A stretch of DNA of 64,000 nucleotides. Origin: an uncultured Bacteroides sp. Its GTDB lineage: Bacteria; Bacteroidota; Bacteroidia; Bacteroidales; Bacteroidaceae. The translations under genes and the position numbers were made by a program. Every line of letters begins with the position of its first letter. The stretch's first letter is position 1. The DNA is taken from positions 1 to 64,000 of the forward strand of contig CASENM010000024.1 of assembly GCA_949289295.1 (NCBI GenBank). Reading direction: 5' to 3'. The notes under the pieces were generated by a model. The model made no database searches. It saw only the letters and a program-made list of their open reading frames with translations, and was not told the DNA's origin. Of the stretch, positions 18,356 through 27,796 are shown piece after piece.

Positions 18356-18370
18356 AATACTATTTTAACC
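18356..18370 (-). promoter_or_regulatory. Proposed AraC operator upstream of the GH26-GH130 operon
   Basis: Coding-strand GGTTAAAATAGTATT, 13 of 15 identical to the susC site, ending exactly 22 bases before the -7 box. A GTAT lies 21 bases upstream of the one in the motif, as at susC. Confidence 0.65.
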
Positions 18371-18431
18371 AAAAGCCATACAAGACAAAAAATACGATAT
18401 GGGCCGTCAGAATATCCAGCCACAACAGGAC

Positions 18432-18465
18432 AAAAAAACGGGGCTCAGATGAGCACCCGTTTTTT
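18432..18465 (-). terminator. Terminator of the AraC gene, containing its stop codon
   Basis: AAAAAACGGGGCTC pairs with GAGCACCCGTTTTTT around a short loop. The AraC stop codon (18447-18445) lies in the loop. A-T tracts on both sides allow termination in either direction, isolating the regulator from the GH26 promoter. Confidence 0.75.
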
Positions 18466-19341
18466 CCGATAGTTCTCACGGAACTCTTTCGGAGAACAAT
18501 TCTTCTTTTTCTTGAATATCCGGTTGAAATTCGACAGATTGTTGAAGCCACATTCGTAACAGATCTCAGCGATTGTCATCGTGGAATCCACCAGAAGCCT
18601 TGTCGCATATCCCAACCGGATATCTATGATATAGTCCGACAGACTCTTCCCGGTCCGGAGCTTGAAGAAGCGGCTGAAAGCCACATCCGTCATCCCTACC
18701 ATCTCGGCCAGATCGTTCAGGCGGATCTCTTCCTGATAATGCGCATTGATGTAATGCTGCACTTTCTGGACCCTGCGGCTGTTGGCCTGCACCTCAATCC
18801 TGGCGAATGAAGAACTAGAAAGCGTACGCGCCTTTTCCGTAAAGAACGACAACTCATATAATAAGGTAAGGAAACTGATTACGGCGTGAAAGCCCTGTTT
18901 TTCCGACAAGGTATCAATCAGCGCATATACTTTCATGATGGCAGAAAGCGGAAAGCAAAGCCCGTTCTTCGCTCTGTTCAGCATTTCTTTCACACGGTCG
19001 AACTGGTTGGTGTTGATCAGGCTGTCGAAGAAATGAGAAGAGAACTGGATGGTCACCTCCCGGATGTCCGGCGAACGGCAGTCACCCTGCTCCCAACAAT
19101 GCTCAAGGTCGGAACCGGTAATCAGCACCAGATCATATTCGGAAGTGGTTTCCACCGAGTCGCCCACAATCCTTTTCAGCCCGGCGGCATTCTCCACAAA
19201 ATTCAGCTCAAACTCTTTATGGCAATGTATCGGATAAGTAAATTCCGACTTCCTGCGGTCTGCGATATAAAAACAGTCCTTGTCTGACAAGGGGGTAATT
19301 TCCCTGATGATATGAGAATCGTCCAGTCTGTCCATAGTCAT
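18445..19341 (-). CDS. AraC-family transcriptional regulator of the mannan PUL
   Basis: A 298-residue cytoplasmic regulator. The N-terminal half is a cupin-like ligand domain (IHCHKEFELNFVENAAG..., EYDLVLITGSDLEHCWEQ). The C-terminal 100 residues are the double helix-turn-helix: VQHYINAHYQEEIRLNDLAEMVGM, then FSRFFKLRTGKSLSDYIIDIRLGYA, then IAEICYECGFNNLSNFNRIFKKKKNCSPKEFRENYR. It lies between the two mannan operons and GH36, and probably activates all three on sensing a mannan breakdown product. Its own promoter has both -33 and -7 elements. An internal ATG at 19335 is an alternative start. Confidence 0.92.
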   Translation of the reverse strand: MTMDRLDDSHIIREITPLSDKDCFYIADRRKSEFTYPIHCHKEFELNFVENAAGLKRIVGDSVETTSEYDLVLITGSDLEHCWEQGDCRSPDIREVTIQFSSHFFDSLINTNQFDRVKEMLNRAKNGLCFPLSAIMKVYALIDTLSEKQGFHAVISFLTLLYELSFFTEKARTLSSSSFARIEVQANSRRVQKVQHYINAHYQEEIRLNDLAEMVGMTDVAFSRFFKLRTGKSLSDYIIDIRLGYATRLLVDSTMTIAEICYECGFNNLSNFNRIFKKKKNCSPKEFRENYRKKRVLI

Positions 19342-19369
19342 TACATTTTCAACAAAGTGTCTTTCCTGA

Positions 19370-19400
19370 CAAATATAAACAGTTTACCGCAAGACACAAA
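19370..19400 (-). promoter_or_regulatory. Promoter of the AraC gene
   Basis: Minus-strand -33 TTTG (19400-19397) and -7 TATATTTG (19377-19370) separated by 19 bases, a consensus Bacteroides promoter about 30 bases before the start codon. Unlike the three mannan promoters it has a -33 element, so it should fire without an activator. The GH36 operator lies 16 bases further upstream. Confidence 0.65.
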
Positions 19401-19416
19401 CATTTCTACATGGATT

Positions 19417-19431
19417 TGATAAAATAATATC
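19417..19431 (+). promoter_or_regulatory. Proposed AraC operator upstream of GH36
   Basis: TGATAAAATAATATC, 13 of 15 identical to the susC site and in the same orientation relative to its gene. It ends exactly 22 bases before the -7 box of GH36. It lies in the divergent region shared with the AraC gene, so it might also affect that gene. Confidence 0.62.
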
Positions 19432-19453
19432 AGTCCCTTACCGTCAAATCGAT

Positions 19454-19461
19454 TATTTTTG
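19454..19461 (+). promoter_or_regulatory. -7 box of the GH36 gene
   Basis: TATTTTTG, an exact TAnnTTTG match 33 bases before the start codon, without a -33 TTTG. Confidence 0.7.
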
Positions 19462-19494
19462 CAGTGTTTTAATTAATCTAATATCATATTGCAC

Positions 19495-21696
19495 ATGAAA
19501 AAGGAACTGTATCTGCTGGCCGGACTGACGCTCTCAGCAACGACTCTCCCGGCCGAGAATGTATGCATCTCTACCCCGAAGACCTCGATGGTCATCAACG
19601 CAACCCAAGGACAGGAATTGAAGTTCGTTTATTACGGCGAAAAACTTTCTGCCGGCGACCTGTCGAACCTCGACCATTCCGGCCTGCCTCAATTTTCCGC
19701 CTATCCGGTATACGGCCTGAACTGCCCCGGCGAGGCGGCACTGGCGGTAAGGCACTCCGACGGAAACATGTCGCTCCAGATGGAAGTGGAAAAAACGGAA
19801 ACCCGCACGGAAGGCAATGCAACCATCACCACCGTCAGCATGAAAGACAAGGTCTATCCTTTTTATATAGATGTATGCTATAAAGCCTGGCAGGACGCGG
19901 ACATCATCGAGACCTGGACAGAAATCAGGCATACGGAAAAGAAGGCCGTCACTCTGAACCAGTTCGCATCGGCTTATCTGCCCATCCGCCGCGGAAACGT
20001 ATGGCTGTCATCGCTCTACGGCTCATGGGCCAACGAAGGGCAACTGGCGCAAGAGCCTTTGAAGCCGGGCATGAAAGTCATCAAGAACAAGGACGGAGTG
20101 CGCAACTCACATACCGCCCATGCGGAGGTGATGTTCTCGCTCGACGGACACCCACAGGAGAACACAGGCGATGTAATCGGGGCGGCCCTCTGCTACACCG
20201 GCAACTATAAGCTCCGCATTGACACAGACGACAGTGAATATCACCAGTTTTATGCAGGAATCAATGAAGAGAACTCTTCTTATACACTGGAAAAGGAAGA
20301 GGTGTTCCGCACTCCGGAACTGGCTCTCACATACAGCGGGGAAGGATTGAGCGGTGCCAGCCGCAATTTCCACCGCTGGGCACGCCAGCACAAGCTGGCC
20401 CACGGAAACCAGCCGCGGAAAATCCTGCTGAACAGCTGGGAAGGTGTCTACTTCGACATCAATCAGGAAGGAATGGACCAGATGATGGCCGACATCGCCT
20501 CGATGGGCGGAGAGCTGTTCGTGATGGACGACGGATGGTTCGGTGACAAATATAAACGCAACACCGACAATTCTTCGTTGGGCGACTGGGTAGTGGACAC
20601 GACCAAACTGCCTGAAGGCATCGACGGTCTGCTGGCTGACGCAGAGAAGCATGGGGTGAAATTCGGCATCTGGATTGAGCCGGAAATGGCGAACACCACC
20701 AGTGAATTGTACGAGAAGCATCCGGAATGGATTCTGAAAGCGCCCCAACGCGATCCCGTCCTGGGAAGAGGAGGCACACAAGTGGTGCTCGATCTGGGCA
20801 ATCCGGAAGTGCAGGATTTCGTGTTCGGGGTTGTAGACGACCTGATGACCAAACATCCGAAAATCGACTACATCAAATGGGACGCGAACATGGCTGTCAT
20901 GAATCATGGGTCAAACTATCTGGACAAGGAAAAGCAAAGCCACATGTACATAGAATACCACCGCGGATTCGAGAAAGTATGCCAGCGTATCCGTGCCAAA
21001 TATCCCGACCTGACCATCCAGGCATGCGCCAGTGGAGGAGGCCGTGCCAACTACGGCTATCTGCCTTACTTCGATGAGTTCTGGGTAAGCGACAATACGG
21101 ACGCATTGCAACGCATCTACATGCAGTGGGGCACTTCCTATTTCTTTCCGGCCATCGCCATGGCATCGCATATCAGTGCGGCTCCCAACCATCAGACTTT
21201 CCGCACCATCCCGCTGAAATACCGTATCGACGTGGCCATGAGCGGACGACTGGGCATGGAAATCCAGCCGAAAAACATGACGGACGAGGAAAAGGAACTC
21301 TGCCGCAAGGCCATTGCGGACTACAAGACTATCCGTCCGGTAGTGCAGTTCGGCGACATCTACCGTCTGGTTTCCCCGTATGACCGCCTGGGCGTGGCTT
21401 CGTTGATGTACACCTCGCCCGAAAAAGACAAGGCCGTATTCTATTGGTGGAAGACGGAGACATTTGTCAACCAACATCTGCCCCGTGTCAAGATGGCAGG
21501 TCTGTCGGCCGGCAAGATGTATCGTGTCCATGAGCTGAACCGTATCGACAATAAACCGCTGGAATTCGAAGGAAAGACCTTCAGCGGCAGCTTCCTGATG
21601 AACAACGGACTGGAAATCCCCTACACGCACAATGTGGACTATCACAAACTGAACGATTATGCCAGCCGTGTACTCTATCTGGAGGAAGTGGAATAA
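19495..21696 (+). CDS. GH36 alpha-galactosidase
   Basis: Removes alpha-1,6-galactose from galactomannan oligosaccharides. The first ATG is at 19495 (MKKELYLLAG); an upstream TTG is unlikely. The 733 residues include a signal peptide ending near residue 20 (TTLPAEN), so it is exported, probably periplasmic. An N-terminal beta-supersandwich (about 25-300) precedes the (beta/alpha)8 barrel with LLNSWEGVYFD and FVMDDGWFG. The nucleophile is Asp463 in YIKWDAN and the acid/base Asp533 in FWVSDNTDA, and QACASGGGR lies between them. It stands alone on the plus strand, divergent from the AraC gene, and shares the operator motif with the other mannan units. Confidence 0.95.
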   Translation: MKKELYLLAGLTLSATTLPAENVCISTPKTSMVINATQGQELKFVYYGEKLSAGDLSNLDHSGLPQFSAYPVYGLNCPGEAALAVRHSDGNMSLQMEVEKTETRTEGNATITTVSMKDKVYPFYIDVCYKAWQDADIIETWTEIRHTEKKAVTLNQFASAYLPIRRGNVWLSSLYGSWANEGQLAQEPLKPGMKVIKNKDGVRNSHTAHAEVMFSLDGHPQENTGDVIGAALCYTGNYKLRIDTDDSEYHQFYAGINEENSSYTLEKEEVFRTPELALTYSGEGLSGASRNFHRWARQHKLAHGNQPRKILLNSWEGVYFDINQEGMDQMMADIASMGGELFVMDDGWFGDKYKRNTDNSSLGDWVVDTTKLPEGIDGLLADAEKHGVKFGIWIEPEMANTTSELYEKHPEWILKAPQRDPVLGRGGTQVVLDLGNPEVQDFVFGVVDDLMTKHPKIDYIKWDANMAVMNHGSNYLDKEKQSHMYIEYHRGFEKVCQRIRAKYPDLTIQACASGGGRANYGYLPYFDEFWVSDNTDALQRIYMQWGTSYFFPAIAMASHISAAPNHQTFRTIPLKYRIDVAMSGRLGMEIQPKNMTDEEKELCRKAIADYKTIRPVVQFGDIYRLVSPYDRLGVASLMYTSPEKDKAVFYWWKTETFVNQHLPRVKMAGLSAGKMYRVHELNRIDNKPLEFEGKTFSGSFLMNNGLEIPYTHNVDYHKLNDYASRVLYLEEVE

Positions 21697-21733
21697 AAAT
21701 CATTTGAGAAAATGTGGTCATAATTGAGAAATA

Positions 21734-21817
21734 AAACACGGAGGCACAAAGACACGGAGAGAACATGCCTGTGAATCCATAAAATAAAAAGCTCTGTGTC
21801 TCTGTGCCTCTATGTTT
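21734..21817. repeat. Long imperfect palindrome of the GTGTCTCTGTGCC type
   Basis: GGAGGCACAAAGACACGGAG (left arm) pairs imperfectly with CTCTGTGTCTCTGTGCCTC (right arm), about 26 bp per side, extended by AAACAC/ATGTTT. The same design recurs at 30692-30770. It may fold the GH36 mRNA 3' end. Confidence 0.7.
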
Positions 21818-22029
21818 CAAATTATTCTGACACATCTTCATAACCTCGAAAACGCCCTCCATTCATACGGACACTTGTTTCCTGACTGTCCGATACGGAA
21901 AGTATATCTCATCTGAATGGGCACAAGAGAATATGGAAGCCTACTCAAAACTATGCAAAAGGAGCGGCCGCTTCTATACGCAAAAGGTTGTCTTGAAAAA
22001 TAAAAGACACAACAATCAAATAATATTGT

Positions 22030-22037
22030 TACTTTTG
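22030..22037 (+). promoter_or_regulatory. -7 box of the SBF-type transporter gene
   Basis: TACTTTTG followed by CGG, an exact TAnnTTTG match 22 bases before the start codon. Confidence 0.6.
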
Positions 22038-22059
22038 CGGCATTTAAAGAACTCTTGTC

Positions 22060-23016
22060 ATGGGACTGATCAAATTCTTCAAGAAATGGACGCTGCCATG
22101 TTCAATGGCTATCGGAGCGTGCGTATACCTGCTTTTCAGTGAGGTGGACTTTCTTATACCCATCGGAAACACGGCAGGGCCTTTTTTCATCGAAGTCATG
22201 CCGTTCCTTATCTTTGCGATGCTCTACGTGACTTTCTGCAAAATCAGACTACACGACCTGAGACTACACGCATGGCATGGATGGCTGCAGGCCATCCGCA
22301 TCGTGCTGGCAGGACTACTCGTCTGGGTCATGACATACACCGAAGGTGCCGCCAAGCTCATCCTCGAAGGGATGTTCGTCTGCATCATGTGTCCGACTGC
22401 CGCCGCAGCGGCGGTCATCACCGAGAAACTGGGCGGAAGCATCGCGTCCATGACTGTCTATACGTTGATTGACAACGGACTGACTGCCATATTGATACCT
22501 TTGTTCTTTCCGCTGGTAGAAAAAGAAGCCGACATTACTTTTGCCACATCGTTCCTGATAATTCTGGAGAAAGTGACCACCGTGCTGATCTTGCCTTTCT
22601 GCTGCGCCATGGCCACACGGAAATGGTTACCTGAAGTCGCAGGAAAAATCAAATCGGTAAAGAATCTCGCATTCTATATGTGGGGGTTCAGCCTATCCAT
22701 CGTCATGGGACTGACCATGCATAATATACTTACCGCCAGACTGTCGGGTATGACAATGACTCTGCTTCTTCTGCTCCCGCTTGCCGTCACCTTTATCCTG
22801 TTCGGCACAGGGAAAACCGTAGGGAAACGTTATGGCGACAGCATCAGCGGCGGCCAGGCCTTGGGACAAAAGAATACCATTGTAGGAATATGGCTCACCA
22901 TTACCTACCTGAACCCGACAGCGGCAATCGCTCCTTGTGCCTACGTAATCTGGCAGAACAGCGTAAATGCCTGGCAGCTATGGTGCAAGGAGAAGTACGG
23001 AAGATTGAAATGGTAA
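22060..23016 (+). CDS. Bile acid:sodium symporter-like (SBF/BASS) membrane transporter
   Basis: 318 residues with 9-10 hydrophobic helices. Family-like features are CPTAAAAAVITEKLGGS in the middle and, near the end, GGQALGQKNTIVGIW followed by LNPTAAIAPCAYVIWQNSVNAW. These resemble the crossing-helix region of SBF-fold transporters found in many Bacteroides. The substrate cannot be told. It is followed 27 bases later by the Nudix gene, so they are probably co-transcribed. Confidence 0.72.
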   Translation: MGLIKFFKKWTLPCSMAIGACVYLLFSEVDFLIPIGNTAGPFFIEVMPFLIFAMLYVTFCKIRLHDLRLHAWHGWLQAIRIVLAGLLVWVMTYTEGAAKLILEGMFVCIMCPTAAAAAVITEKLGGSIASMTVYTLIDNGLTAILIPLFFPLVEKEADITFATSFLIILEKVTTVLILPFCCAMATRKWLPEVAGKIKSVKNLAFYMWGFSLSIVMGLTMHNILTARLSGMTMTLLLLLPLAVTFILFGTGKTVGKRYGDSISGGQALGQKNTIVGIWLTITYLNPTAAIAPCAYVIWQNSVNAWQLWCKEKYGRLKW

Positions 23017-23043
23017 AAGGAAAAAACAAAAAAACAATATCAG

Positions 23044-23556
23044 ATGAAAGACAACAATAAAGAGATGTTTCCTGTCGTGGATGAAGAAGGGAATATCATC
23101 GGAGCCGCCACACGCGGCGAATGTCACAGCGGAAGCAAACTGTTGCATCCCGTAGTCCACTTGCATGTATTCAACAGCAAAGGCGAACTGTATCTGCAGA
23201 AACGCCCGGAATGGAAAGATATCCAGCCCGGGAAATGGGACACGGCTGTAGGCGGACACATCGATTTGGGAGAAAGCGTAGAAATGGCACTGAAACGTGA
23301 AGCACGTGAAGAACTGGGAATTGAAGACTTCACACCCCAATTGCTGAAACATTATGTGTTTGAATCAGACCGTGAGAAAGAACTTGTATTTGCACATAAA
23401 ACGGTTTATGACGGACCGATTTCCCCCAGTAAGGAACTGGACGGCGGCCAATTCTGGACACTCCAAGACATAAAAGATGCATTGGGAAAAGGAATACTCA
23501 CGCCTAATTTCGAGCGTGAATTCAAGATATTGTTCGAAGCCGGCCAATCCATCTAA
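23044..23556 (+). CDS. Nudix hydrolase
   Basis: A 170-residue cytoplasmic hydrolase of nucleoside diphosphate-linked compounds. The Nudix box GX5EX7REUXEEXGU is intact at residues 71-93 (GHIDLGESVEMALKREAREELGI reads across it). The opening FPVVDEEGNIIGAATRGECHSGSKLLHP resembles the YfcD and isopentenyl-diphosphate-isomerase-like branch. The substrate is not predictable. Second gene after the SBF-like transporter; a strong hairpin (23569-23608) starts 12 bases after its stop codon. Confidence 0.88.
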   Translation: MKDNNKEMFPVVDEEGNIIGAATRGECHSGSKLLHPVVHLHVFNSKGELYLQKRPEWKDIQPGKWDTAVGGHIDLGESVEMALKREAREELGIEDFTPQLLKHYVFESDREKELVFAHKTVYDGPISPSKELDGGQFWTLQDIKDALGKGILTPNFEREFKILFEAGQSI

Positions 23557-23568
23557 GAAAAAATCGAC

Positions 23569-23632
23569 AAAACGTTTCGGCGTTTGCACCAGAACGCCGA
23601 AACGTTTTGTTCCAAACGCCGAAGCATTTTCA
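23569..23632. repeat. AAACGCCGAAACGTTT repeat, also a terminator hairpin
   Basis: AAAACGTTTCGGCGTT (23569-23584) and AACGCCGAAACGTTTT (23593-23608) form a perfect 16-bp stem with an 8-base loop ending in T4. A third, diverged unit AAACGCCGAAGCATTTT follows. The same unit recurs at 44619-44660 and 63311-63350. Here it is well placed to terminate the Nudix transcript. Confidence 0.8.
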
Positions 23633-23738
23633 GACAACGGGCCCAACAAGCCAATTCAAGCTGTCCAATCGAACAGAGAATATTCAGATTTCACTCGAAT
23701 CTATTCCGGAATTGTTTCAAGCCGATTTCCCGGCTCAT

Positions 23739-24206
23739 TCAGTATTCTACCTTATCCGTCTTTTCAGTCCAGTCTTGAAAAGCTCTGATTGCCTCTTCCG
23801 GCAAAAGGACTTCCGACTTCAACCGACGGTCTTCAGGCTTCAACTCCAACTCTTCATAAATGAACGCATCATCAAAACCGATGGCAGCGGCATCATGCTT
23901 GTTGTTTCCATAATACATGCGGTCAAGGTGTGCCCAATAAATGGCTCCCAGACACATCGGACAAGGTTCGCATGAAGTATATATCTCACACCCGCTCAAA
24001 TCAAAAGTGCCCAACTTTTTTGCCGCCGCACGAATCGCACTGATTTCAGCATGTGCGGTAGGATCATTATCAGGAGTCACACGGTTAGTTCCCTCCGCCA
24101 CTATTTCACCGTTACGGGCTATTACTGCCCCAAAGGGTCCACCACCTCCGGCCACATTCTTCACCGAAAGTTCAATCGCTTTACGCATCAGTTCTTCTTT
24201 TGTCAT
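23739..24206 (-). CDS. guaD: Guanine deaminase (cytidine deaminase-like fold)
   Basis: A 155-residue zinc enzyme that deaminates guanine to xanthine. The zinc site is His52-Ala-Glu54 (TAHAEISA) plus Cys82 and Cys85 (EPCPMC). The string GPFGAVIARNGEIVAEG and the C-terminal GFDDAFIYEEL...FQDWTEKTDKVEY match GuaD of the B. subtilis type rather than tRNA adenosine deaminase TadA. It begins 4 bases inside the end of the preceding lipoprotein gene, implying translational coupling. Specificity for guanine is an inference from overall similarity. Confidence 0.85.
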   Translation of the reverse strand: MTKEELMRKAIELSVKNVAGGGGPFGAVIARNGEIVAEGTNRVTPDNDPTAHAEISAIRAAAKKLGTFDLSGCEIYTSCEPCPMCLGAIYWAHLDRMYYGNNKHDAAAIGFDDAFIYEELELKPEDRRLKSEVLLPEEAIRAFQDWTEKTDKVEY

Positions 24207-25411
24207 ACTTCACTCCTCCATTCCTTTTTTTGATATACAACCTTAAACGGCAACACCTGAAAGACATCGCCTCCGGCCGAAATAAGCTCCAGTTTATAAT
24301 TTATCGAATCACCGCCATTACCGGCAGCCAGAGAATCAAGCACATCCTGCGGAAGCAGTTCGTTGAAATATATTTTTCCTCCGCGCAGACGAAGATAACG
24401 GGCCTCCTTGTTCTCATCCACCACGAGCAAAGCAACCGGTGAATACCGGCTCAATATGCTGCCAAAATATTCATCCCTCGAATGCACCTCCATACCCCCA
24501 AACTCATAATACAAATCATCCCCGTCCGCCGACACAAGCCGTTTGTCTTCCGTCAAAACTATTTCCGTATAGTCAAAATCATAAATGTCAGTTCCTTCCG
24601 GTTCCAGCTCCTCATCTGTAGAATAAATGGAAATTCCACAATGCATCAATTTGTCACTGCCTGTCAGTTTCACCCCATTTTTCAGCAATTCCACTTTCAC
24701 ATGATTTCCTTCGGTTATAATATTGCAATATCCGTCCCTGAAAGCTTCAAACACACAGACACCATTGCTGGCAAGCACATCAAACTCAAATTCTTTTCCC
24801 GAAACTATCACCGGATTGTCCTTTACCGACAGGGTCAGATTCACCACTTCTGACAAGTTGACATCATATTCATCCTGCACTTCCTCCAACTCTTCCGCAG
24901 TCATGCGCCGATAGGTTGCATAACCGTATATTTTGTCACCGTCAGAGTGCACACCAAGATATTTCACTATCCGCATCACATCTCCGTCCACAGAAAGAAG
25001 CTGCATATAAGTTTTGTCATTGACCACTATCCGGTTAGCTTCTTCAAGCCGGTAATTATACGCCATGAATCCCCAAGCCGGATAAGCATCTACATACATA
25101 TAGCTCTTCAAAGAAGATGCACTTTCAAAATAATACCACTCAGGCCCAATGCCTATCAAATCTTTATAATAATCCTCCGGCACACATTGTCCGTCATGTC
25201 CAATTTCATAAGTACTCACATGTTTCCAACCATATCCAACCACTCTACACTCAAAATCCTCTTGCGAAACAGGAACAACCGATGAAGAATAACACACTCC
25301 ATTGTCATCAAAAACGAAAGTCGGAACATCAAACTCTTCCTCCTTACAACCCGCAAAGCCACATATACACAATAATGCAACCCACATTCCAAAAAAAGTT
25401 CTTGCTTTCAT
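24203..25411 (-). CDS. Unknown Bacteroidales lipoprotein
   Basis: 402 residues with a clear lipobox (CGFAGC, Cys22) followed by KEEEFD, suggesting outer-membrane or surface location. I do not recognise the body. It is rich in Tyr, Asp and Glu with several single Cys, predicted mostly beta, and has no enzyme motif that I can see. It overlaps guaD by 4 bases. Confidence 0.7.
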   Translation of the reverse strand: MKARTFFGMWVALLCICGFAGCKEEEFDVPTFVFDDNGVCYSSSVVPVSQEDFECRVVGYGWKHVSTYEIGHDGQCVPEDYYKDLIGIGPEWYYFESASSLKSYMYVDAYPAWGFMAYNYRLEEANRIVVNDKTYMQLLSVDGDVMRIVKYLGVHSDGDKIYGYATYRRMTAEELEEVQDEYDVNLSEVVNLTLSVKDNPVIVSGKEFEFDVLASNGVCVFEAFRDGYCNIITEGNHVKVELLKNGVKLTGSDKLMHCGISIYSTDEELEPEGTDIYDFDYTEIVLTEDKRLVSADGDDLYYEFGGMEVHSRDEYFGSILSRYSPVALLVVDENKEARYLRLRGGKIYFNELLPQDVLDSLAAGNGGDSINYKLELISAGGDVFQVLPFKVVYQKKEWRSEV

Positions 25412-25544
25412 AAGTCACTGTATTCAAGTCCGTTTATCACCAAATATAGCAACTAATTGCCAAACAATTGTCATTCCCAACCATTTTAACATATAAAATC
25501 AAGTCGGCTTATAACCGACTTGAGCCAACAATGCTTTTCTGTGC

Positions 25545-25582
25545 AAAAAAAAATCCCGACCGGACGCAAATCCAGTCGGGAC
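25545..25582 (-). terminator. Terminator of groES-groEL
   Basis: TCCCGAC (25554-25560) pairs with GTCGGGA (25575-25581). On the minus strand a run of nine T follows. It begins 29 bases after the groEL stop codon. A second small hairpin AAGTCGG/CCGACTT lies at 25501-25521. Confidence 0.85.
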
Positions 25583-25610
25583 TTCATATAATATTGGGGA
25601 AAAAAGATTA

Positions 25611-27257
<1,647 letters not shown>

Positions 27258-27294
27258 TTAATTCTTAAGCTTCAGTTCTTAAGTTTCTGATTAT

Positions 27295-27567
27295 TTATCC
27301 GATAACAGCAAGCACATCGCTCTGACGCATCATCAGGTATTTTACACCCTCATGTTCGATTTCTGTGCCAGAATATTTACCGTACAATACAGTATCACCT
27401 ACTTTCAAAACCATTTCTTCGTCTTTAGTTCCGTGGCCAACTGCTACCACTTCACCCTGCAATGGTTTTTCTTTCGCTGTATCCGGAATAATGATACCGC
27501 CAACTGTCTTCTCTTCGGCCGGTGCCGGAAGAATCAGCACTCTGTCTGCCAATGGTTTAATATTCAT
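27295..27567 (-). CDS. groS: 10-kDa co-chaperonin GroES
   Basis: A 90-residue lid of the GroEL chamber. It opens [21 protein letters not shown]; the mobile loop [12 protein letters not shown] is at about residues 20-31 and GEVVAVGHG and YGKYSGTEI follow as usual. First gene of the groES-groEL operon. Confidence 0.97.
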   Translation of the reverse strand: MNIKPLADRVLILPAPAEEKTVGGIIIPDTAKEKPLQGEVVAVGHGTKDEEMVLKVGDTVLYGKYSGTEIEHEGVKYLMMRQSDVLAVIG

Positions 27568-27740
27568 AGTGTTTATATTTAAATTGTTATATTTTTATTT
27601 TCATGTCCTACAAAGGACGCAAATAGCATAACGAAAAGTGTGCCACAACCGGAAACTGACAAACTGACACATCTGACTGCCACTGGCAACACCTAAATTG
27701 ACAGTATTACACCAATCAGCCTCTTTGGGCGACAAAAAAA

Positions 27741-27778
27741 ATCGGGGCTGTCTTCTGCCAACACAAGACAACCCGACT
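27741..27778. terminator. Bidirectional hairpin between groES and the GT2 gene
   Basis: TCGGGGCTGTCTT (27742-27754) pairs with AAGACAACCCGA (27765-27776) with one bulge. A7-8 precedes it and a T5 run follows within four bases, so it can end the minus-strand GT2 transcript, whose stop codon is 20 bases away. Confidence 0.7.
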
Positions 27779-27796
27779 ATTTTTCCGACACGATTT

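Larger units (their letters stand above)
21697..22059. other. Intergenic region after GH36
   Basis: Apart from the palindromic repeat at 21734-21817 and the promoter of the SBF-type gene near 22030, I see no gene or terminator with a clear T-tract in these 363 bases. Confidence 0.5.

Noticed and set aside
17164..18423. Longer form of the second GH26 starting at 18423
   Set aside because: It would include the operator and -7 box and hide the lipoprotein signal that begins at 18282.
23569..23632. CRISPR-like array from the repeated CGCCGAAACGTTT units
   Set aside because: The units are palindromes with no regular spacers, and no cas genes are nearby.
27568..27796. CIRCE operator for HrcA upstream of groES
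   Set aside because: I looked for TTAGCACTC-N9-GAGTGCTAA on both strands and did not find it.
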